Shown here piece by piece: positions 59,385-64,000 of a stretch of 64,000 nucleotides of DNA; positions within the stretch are counted from its first letter, which is position 1, and each line of letters starts with the position of its first letter. A program made the translations under genes and the position numbers. The notes under the pieces were generated by a model. It did no database searches. It was not told the origin of the DNA and saw only the letters and a program-made list of their open reading frames with translations. Origin of the DNA: Gemmobacter lutimaris (GTDB lineage: Bacteria; Pseudomonadota; Alphaproteobacteria; Rhodobacterales; Rhodobacteraceae); contig NZ_QXXQ01000019.1 of the NCBI RefSeq assembly GCF_003570715.1, positions 1-64,000 on the forward strand. The letters run 5' to 3'.

Positions 59385-60877
59385 GCGCCCTCCTTGGGGT
59401 CGGGTTTTTCATCGGCGGTGTTGTCGGTCTCGTCGTCGTTGGCGCTGTCCTGATCCGTATCCTTCGCCGTGCCTTCACCCGGCCCTTGCGCGGGTGACCC
59501 AGGGCGACGGAAGTCGAGGCCCAGCGCTGCTTCCCGTTTGCGTTCGGCTGCGATTTCGCGGTCCACCTGCTCGGCGTCGTACCCACGCTCTGCCAAGGCT
59601 TGCGTCCGAGACTTCAGGCCCGCCTCGATCTGCAGGATCTCGGCCGAGGCGTCCTTCATCGGGTCTATCCAGTCCCACTTGGTCGGCAACCAGGCGCAGG
59701 CCTGATATTGGCGCCGCTGGCTGTCGTAGCCGGGCAGGTCCAGCGCACCGGACAACACGGCGGTGTCCATCCAGCGCACCCAGACCGCGCGGCAGAGCTG
59801 GTAGACCAGCACCCCATGCTGCCAGGCCGAGATCCGGCGGCGAAATTCGATAAGGGATATCCGCGTGTTGGAGAAGTTGCCCTTCGCCGTGTCGCCGGTC
59901 AGATAGCCGTAGGGCACGCCCAGCGCCGCCGCGATCTGCAGCAGGGTGCGATACTGGAACGGCTCATAGGTGCCGCCCGAGTCCGGTGTGGCCGGGGTAG
60001 ACACATCCTCACCCGGATCCAACCGCACCACCTGTCCGGGTTCAACCTCCAGATCCTCCTCGGTCGGCTCCAGCGGCGTTTCCGGGGCGGGCGACGTGAT
60101 GAACATCGCGAACATCGCCGCGATTTTCTTCCGCTCCAGTTCGGCATCGTCATAGAGGTCCAGCGTGAACAGTTTGACGATGGCGGCTGCAAACCGCGAC
60201 ACGCCGCGCAGCTGGCCAGCCTCGACGGGGTCGAGGACATGGATCACATCGCCAGCCGGGACGCGGACGGTTTCCCCAGCCAGACCCGGATCGGTCAGAT
60301 CACCGGGGTGGCGACGCAGGAAGTGATAGGCAATGCGACGGCCGATGCCGTCGAACTCGATGCCCTGCCGGATCAGCCCTGCGCCGGGCAGGGTCCGGTT
60401 CATGTCGAGAGGCAGCATCTCGGCGGGCAGCATCTGTAGTTGCAGCGGCACCGCCAGTCCGTCGTCGGCCCGGCGCGGTCGGATGCGGATGAAGACCTCG
60501 CCCGACAGGAAGACCTCGCGCGCCGCGCGCCGCTGCAGCCCGTAGAAATCCGTTAGCCCTTCGGCGTCAGCATCGTCAGTCCACGCGAGCCAGAGTGCCT
60601 GCAGCTCTTCCTTCTTGGCCGCATCCGCGAGGATCGAAGAGGGCTTGATGCCGTCGCCAACGACATTGCTGGCGAAGCTTTCCACGGCATTGGCGGCATA
60701 GCCGTTGTTGCGGACCAGCCAGCGGGCGCGGGCGGTGATGGTGTCGCCCGAGGCTGCGATCAGCGTGTTCACATGGGCGCGGGATGCCCGGAACCCGCGC
60801 AGGCGACGATGCGACTGTGCCGCGTCAAACCCGCCGATGATCGACCCCAGCCGCTGGCGGAAAGCCTCGAACGCCAT
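59381..60877 (-). CDS. phage portal protein (lambda gpB family)
   Basis: A 498-residue lambda-type portal. Conserved parts are TARARWLVRNNGYAANAVES, DFYGLQRRAAREVFLSGEVF, GIEFDGIGRRIAYHFLRRHP, VIHVLDPVEAGQLRGVS and GVPYGYLTGDTAKGNFSNTR. It forms the dodecameric DNA channel at the head vertex. The acidic C-terminus (DTDQDSANDDETDNTADE) is disordered. Four-nt overlap with the protease gene. Confidence 0.92.
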   Translation of the reverse strand: MAFEAFRQRLGSIIGGFDAAQSHRRLRGFRASRAHVNTLIAASGDTITARARWLVRNNGYAANAVESFASNVVGDGIKPSSILADAAKKEELQALWLAWTDDADAEGLTDFYGLQRRAAREVFLSGEVFIRIRPRRADDGLAVPLQLQMLPAEMLPLDMNRTLPGAGLIRQGIEFDGIGRRIAYHFLRRHPGDLTDPGLAGETVRVPAGDVIHVLDPVEAGQLRGVSRFAAAIVKLFTLDLYDDAELERKKIAAMFAMFITSPAPETPLEPTEEDLEVEPGQVVRLDPGEDVSTPATPDSGGTYEPFQYRTLLQIAAALGVPYGYLTGDTAKGNFSNTRISLIEFRRRISAWQHGVLVYQLCRAVWVRWMDTAVLSGALDLPGYDSQRRQYQACAWLPTKWDWIDPMKDASAEILQIEAGLKSRTQALAERGYDAEQVDREIAAERKREAALGLDFRRPGSPAQGPGEGTAKDTDQDSANDDETDNTADEKPDPKEGA

Positions 60878-60880
60878 GGA

Positions 60881-61096
60881 TCACAGACCTTTTGACGCGA
60901 CAGTGCCCCAGCGCCGACGACGCGGGGTACCGGTGGAGGCCGTGGCAATCCTGGTTTCCAGATCGCTGATGGCGTTCGCCAGTTCGGCGTCTGAGCCATA
61001 GTTGATCGATTTGCCGTCATAGCTGACTGACCGGACGCCCGCATAACGTGCCTCCTGCAGCGCGGCCAACAGGGCGCGCATCCGTTCCAGATCCAT
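60881..61096 (-). CDS. gpW-like head-tail joining protein
   Basis: A 71-residue protein: MDLERMRALLAALQEARYAG, SYDGKSINYGSDAELANAIS, then a basic end (GTPRRRRWGTVASKGL). Size and position between terminase large subunit and portal match lambda gpW, which joins head to connector. Only 1-4 nt separate it from its neighbours. Confidence 0.8.
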   Translation of the reverse strand: MDLERMRALLAALQEARYAGVRSVSYDGKSINYGSDAELANAISDLETRIATASTGTPRRRRWGTVASKGL

Positions 61097-61097
61097 T

Positions 61098-63152
61098 TCA
61101 GTCCCTCATGAAGTTCGGTGTATATGCCCGGCGTTTGCGCCGTGGCGTGGTCGGTGTTCCGGCCTTGGGCGTGGCGGGCGCTGCAAGTTCAGTCGCGACG
61201 GCAGGCGTGGGCGCCGGTCGGGTTTCCACCCCGGCCTGTGCTTCAAGCCGCCGCCAAGTCGCCTCGTCCCAGCGATCCGCGCCCATGATCCATGCTGCCG
61301 CCCGCGCGTAGACGCGGGCGTCCAGCGCCTCGTTGCGTTCCCGCATCTTCTGCCATTCAGGGTGGGCATAGCCGCGCTTGTTGCGCACGGTGACCAGCTG
61401 TTCCGCCACCAGTTGCTTCAGCCATTCGGTGTCGATCCAGTCGGGCAGATGCACCGTGCCGGGCGCGTCCAGCACGCCCAGCGCGCGGTCTTCGTCACTT
61501 GGCCGCTCCAGCCGCAGGAAGCGGTAGGTCTCAGTCTTGAAGGTCGCGGTGGCCACCGACCACAGCCGCGCCCCGCGGCGCAGACGCTTGCCGCCGATAG
61601 TGGCATCCACAAAGGTCGGACCCGACACTGGCGTGGCGCGGTTGAAGCCTTCGAGGCCCTTGATCGGTGCGACCTGGTCGAAGCCCTGTTTCCGCGCCCA
61701 TGCGTAAACCGCCGGGGCTTCATAGCCGGTGTCGATGGCCAGCTTGCCGATCACCATCACCGCCCCATTGGCGCAGGTCCATGTTCGACCGAGCAGGGCC
61801 GTCAGCTTGTCCCAGCAGGCCGGATCGTCTGGGCCACCCGCAATGACGATGTGATCGACCAGCCAGCTTTCCAGACCTCGACCCCAGGCCCAGACATCGA
61901 CCTCGATCCGGTCCTTCTGCACATCGACGCCAGCCGTAAGGAACAGACCGCCGACGGGGATCTGCGCGCCCGCGTAGCTTTCGCGACGTTCCGCCAGCCG
62001 CTGCCACTCAGGGGCTTCGCCCGACTCCACCCATGTCTCGCCCAGCAGGGTATTGCGCGCGACGCGCAGCATCTCTTCCGAGCCTTGCGCTGCCAGCCAC
62101 TCGCGCGCGATCTGCTGCCAGCTTTTCCAGCCCAGCGGCGAATAGAGCGCCGAGATGTGGAAGCCGATGGAATGCGGATCGGCGGAAACAGCCGTCGCGC
62201 GCCACTCCCCGCATTCCAGCATCTGAGTCTTGTGATGCTCGGCGATGGGGCGTTCGCAGCCCTCGCAGTGATAGGCCGCCGTGTCGGGCCGTCCTTTGTC
62301 CCAGCGCAGGCGTTCGAACTGCAGCCATTGCATCGCCCCGCAGTGGGGGCAGGGCACGAAATACCGGCGCTGGTCCGATGCCTCGAACTCGCGCTCGATC
62401 CGGCTCAGCCCCCGGATCGTCGGAGTCGAGACCATGAACACCTTGCGCCGGTGCGAGAAGGTGGTGGTCCGCGCCTCCGCCAGAGTGACCGGGTCGCCCT
62501 CTTCATCTGCCGACGCCGGATAGGCGTCTACCTCGTCGAGGAAGATGTAGCGCGCGGGCATCGACCGCAGGCCGGTGGCGCTGTTGGCACCGGTCAGCAC
62601 CAGGATACCGCCGGGGAACTCCTTCGACAGCATCGAATTGCCCGCGTCGCGGGACCGTGCCGGATTGACTCGTTCGCGCAGCGCAGGGGAGTCAGAAATC
62701 AGGGGGTCGAGCCGCCCGCGCGACGTCCGCTTCGCCAGTTCGAGGGATGGCAATACCGCCAGCATTGGCCCCGGCGCGTGATGGATGACAAAGCCGATCC
62801 AGTTGTTGCCAGCCTCGGTCGCGCCGACCTGCGCCGCCTTCATGAAGGTCACGCGCTGCGCCGGGTGGCGCGGTGACAGCGCATCCATGATCTCGCGCAG
62901 GTAGGGCGCGCGGGCCGTACGATAGCGCCCCGGTTCGGCCGCCCCGCGCGAGGACAGCCAGCGATGTTCATCCGCCCATTCCGACACCGTCAGGTCTGGG
63001 TCGGGACGCATCCCTTTGCGCCAGGAGCGCAGGATGTCCTCGGCCCCGTCAAAGCCAAGGTCGAGGTCGTCCGTCAGGTCGTTGCTAGCCGTGTCGGCGC
63101 TATCCGAGGGAAACCCGGAGATCGGCGAGGTCGTCGAGGTGCTGTCTGACAT
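61098..63152 (-). CDS. terminase large subunit (lambda gpA family)
   Basis: A 684-residue packaging motor/nuclease of the GpA family. ATPase: TFMKAAQVGATEAGNNWIGF (Walker A-like, ~104), YIFLDEVDAYPAS (Walker B, ~202). A zinc-like CPHCGAMQWLQ...CEGC ribbon lies at ~275-305. Nuclease: LTAGVDVQKDRIEVDVW (~415) and LAIDTGYEAPAVYAWA with catalytic Asp residues. It overlaps the small subunit gene by 53 nt. Confidence 0.93.
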   Translation of the reverse strand: MSDSTSTTSPISGFPSDSADTASNDLTDDLDLGFDGAEDILRSWRKGMRPDPDLTVSEWADEHRWLSSRGAAEPGRYRTARAPYLREIMDALSPRHPAQRVTFMKAAQVGATEAGNNWIGFVIHHAPGPMLAVLPSLELAKRTSRGRLDPLISDSPALRERVNPARSRDAGNSMLSKEFPGGILVLTGANSATGLRSMPARYIFLDEVDAYPASADEEGDPVTLAEARTTTFSHRRKVFMVSTPTIRGLSRIEREFEASDQRRYFVPCPHCGAMQWLQFERLRWDKGRPDTAAYHCEGCERPIAEHHKTQMLECGEWRATAVSADPHSIGFHISALYSPLGWKSWQQIAREWLAAQGSEEMLRVARNTLLGETWVESGEAPEWQRLAERRESYAGAQIPVGGLFLTAGVDVQKDRIEVDVWAWGRGLESWLVDHIVIAGGPDDPACWDKLTALLGRTWTCANGAVMVIGKLAIDTGYEAPAVYAWARKQGFDQVAPIKGLEGFNRATPVSGPTFVDATIGGKRLRRGARLWSVATATFKTETYRFLRLERPSDEDRALGVLDAPGTVHLPDWIDTEWLKQLVAEQLVTVRNKRGYAHPEWQKMRERNEALDARVYARAAAWIMGADRWDEATWRRLEAQAGVETRPAPTPAVATELAAPATPKAGTPTTPRRKRRAYTPNFMRD

Positions 63153-63636
63153 GGGCTTCCAACACCCTCTGCAGGATCGCGGCCTCGATGATCACCGGCG
63201 TGCCGGTTTGTTTTTCCACTCCCAAGGCCACTTCAGCCGCCATCAGCGCTGCCACTCTGTTGGGCCAGGTGACCCAAGTATCGCGTTCCTGTCGGGCCAA
63301 CCGGAACACCAGCGCTTCTGCCCGGGCCCGGTCGACCAGCGTGCCCTTCTTCTTCTGAATGCCAAGCTGCTTGTCCTGCGCCTGGTAAACCGTCAGCGCC
63401 GTGCGCGCCTTCAGATAGGACGAGCTGTCTGCTGGCCCGGAAAACCCGGCATCACCACCCGTGCTGCGGCGCTGCTGGTCCGGATCGGTCATCTCGCCAC
63501 GCCGCACATCCGACGCGGCGGCGTTGATAGACCCATCGCTGTAAACCACCAGCCGACTGGCTTTTCGGGCCTTCTGGATCGCCCCGCGAGAGAGGCCGGA
63601 GTGGGCGGAATACTCCCGCTCGGACATACCTTCCAT
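63100..63636 (-). CDS. terminase small subunit (Nu1-like)
   Basis: A 178-residue DNA-binding subunit. N-terminal winged HTH (SEREYSAHSGLSRGAIQKAR), then a linker and a helical part (YLKARTALTVYQAQDKQLGI; RAEALVFRLARQERDTWVTW). It recognises the cos site and recruits the large subunit. First gene of the late operon. An alternative ATG three codons in is possible. Confidence 0.82.
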   Translation of the reverse strand: MEGMSEREYSAHSGLSRGAIQKARKASRLVVYSDGSINAAASDVRRGEMTDPDQQRRSTGGDAGFSGPADSSSYLKARTALTVYQAQDKQLGIQKKKGTLVDRARAEALVFRLARQERDTWVTWPNRVAALMAAEVALGVEKQTGTPVIIEAAILQRVLEAHVRQHLDDLADLRVSLG

Positions 63637-63765
63637 GGCTCTTAGATTTACCTCAAGGTATTGGAATTAAACGGAAATGATCTTCTTATTCAGTTGATTA
63701 CACTCCCGTGTAGAGCGATTCTGGGTCCAAGGAAAACGATGCAACTCACCCCCGGAGACCACGCC
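63637..63765. promoter_or_regulatory. divergent region between phage late and early genes
   Basis: A 129-bp, relatively AT-rich gap between the terminase small subunit (minus) and a plus-strand early gene. In lambda-like phages the cos site and promoters sit here. A short dyad ACAC-TCCC-GTGT (63700-63711) and TTGATT (63694-63699) are visible, but no confident promoter or cos core. CCGGAG supplies a ribosome site for the ATG at 63766. Confidence 0.4.
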
Positions 63766-63966
63766 ATGACCACCAAGACCGCCCCCGCAAAAGCCCCCAG
63801 CGACGCCCTGCTGCTGGAGATTGCGACGAAGCATTTCCACAGCATCGAGACGCTGGAGACCCAGAACAGCGACCGTCTGGATTTCCACGATGTCGCCGTC
63901 TGGGCGATCCGCGCCGCCTTGGTCGAGGCCTTCGCTGCGGGCGTCAGCGCCGCGACGAAGCGCTGA
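63766..63966 (+). CDS. DUF6900-like small phage/plasmid protein
   Basis: A 66-residue protein (MTTKTAPAKAPSDALLLEIA, then ATKHFHSIETLETQNSDRLD, FHDVAVWAIRAALVEAFAAG). It matches the small DUF6900-type family found in early regions of alphaproteobacterial phages and plasmids. Function unknown. The ATG at 63766 is preferred to the in-frame start at 63661 because CCGGAGACC lies just upstream and the N-terminal extension has no family similarity. Confidence 0.7.
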   Translation: MTTKTAPAKAPSDALLLEIATKHFHSIETLETQNSDRLDFHDVAVWAIRAALVEAFAAGVSAATKR

Positions 63967-63980
63967 GGGAGGGCAGGGAC

Positions 63981-64000
63981 ATGACCATGGCCACCACCAC
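63981..64000 (+). CDS. start of next early gene (partial)
   Basis: An ATG at 63981 preceded by GAGGGAGGG and opening MTMATT runs off the window. It follows the DUF6900-like gene by 14 nt and is probably in the same operon. Nothing more can be said from six codons. Confidence 0.4.

Larger units (their letters stand above)
38398..64000 (-). mobile_element. tailed prophage, late-gene region (partial)
   Basis: A continuous minus-strand block in standard order: terminase small and large subunits, W-like, portal, protease/scaffold, decoration, major capsid, connector, tail terminator, tube, chaperones, tape measure, GTA-like tail tip genes, fibre, holin-like, endolysin and spanins. Head genes are lambda-like and tail-tip genes GTA-like. 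Plus-strand early genes begin at 63766. Integrase, repressor and the right attachment site are outside the window. The left boundary lies between the mcrC end (35935) and 38398. Confidence 0.9.

Overview
The window is GC-rich DNA with short intergenic gaps and frequent ATGA/TGATG start-stop overlaps. Its gene families point to an alphaproteobacterium of the Rhodobacterales (Paracoccus/Rhodobacter/Roseobacter relatives): a tail module like that of the gene transfer agent (GTA), DUF6441 and DUF2793 phage proteins, IS427-group elements and paralogous WYL regulators. It contains no housekeeping genes, rRNA or tRNA that I can recognise. The whole segment is accessory DNA: an island of metal-resistance, mobilisation and anti-phage genes next to a prophage.

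Region by region. (1) 1-900: the end of an IS3-family element has removed the front of a prokaryotic Argonaute gene. Only its last ~100 Piwi residues remain, translationally coupled to a HEPN-like gene. (2) 1125-2744 (minus): remnant of a DUF3427 helicase, truncated at its 5' end and interrupted by a nonsense codon. (3) 2780-8973: copper-resistance cluster (secreted Cys/His-rich protein, Tat-exported multicopper oxidase, a 41-residue membrane peptide, DUF302, TVP38 membrane protein, copper P-type ATPase, DUF411 protein). (4) 8974-12772: a ~900-bp non-coding stretch rich in inverted repeats (candidate oriT), followed by a relaxase-like protein with a very long repetitive coiled coil. (5) 12908-26352: a WYL regulator divergent from an operon of an unknown 237-aa protein and a YhaO/YhaN-like (SbcD/SbcC-like) pair, then a type I restriction system (hsdM, hsdS, hsdR) with a coupled DUF45-type metallopeptidase. 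(6) 26506-35935: a second, paralogous WYL regulator divergent from a small protein, a RecB-like nuclease/SF1 helicase fusion, an McrB GTPase with an inserted EVE-like domain, and McrC. The McrC tail has been overwritten by an IS3 remnant. (7) 36237-38342: a single-chain GmrSD-type (DUF262/DUF1524) restriction enzyme at the edge of the prophage. (8) 38398-64000: late genes of a tailed prophage, read on the minus strand from terminase (63.6 kb) down to lysis (38.6 kb).

The prophage is a mosaic. The head module follows lambda order (Nu1, A, W, B, C with nested scaffold, D, E, a connector), and the tail tip is GTA-like (gp12-gp15 homologues). It carries a canonical -1 slippery site in the tail-chaperone gene, an IS5/IS427 element inserted in the last codons of a DUF6441 gene, and apparent cargo genes: a secreted thermonuclease and small membrane protein on the opposite strand, and an exported peptidoglycan-binding protein. 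Lysis is by an M15 peptidase with a C-terminal membrane anchor plus overlapping Rz/Rz1-type spanins. The early, lysogeny and integrase genes lie beyond 64000.

The strongest candidate for an undescribed system is the second WYL-headed unit (26506-35935). Its nuclease-helicase and McrBC genes are stop-to-start coupled behind an 89-aa protein, and a long inverted repeat sits between the regulator and the operon. The first WYL unit (237-aa protein plus YhaO/YhaN pair) and the broken Argonaute-HEPN pair are the next most interesting.
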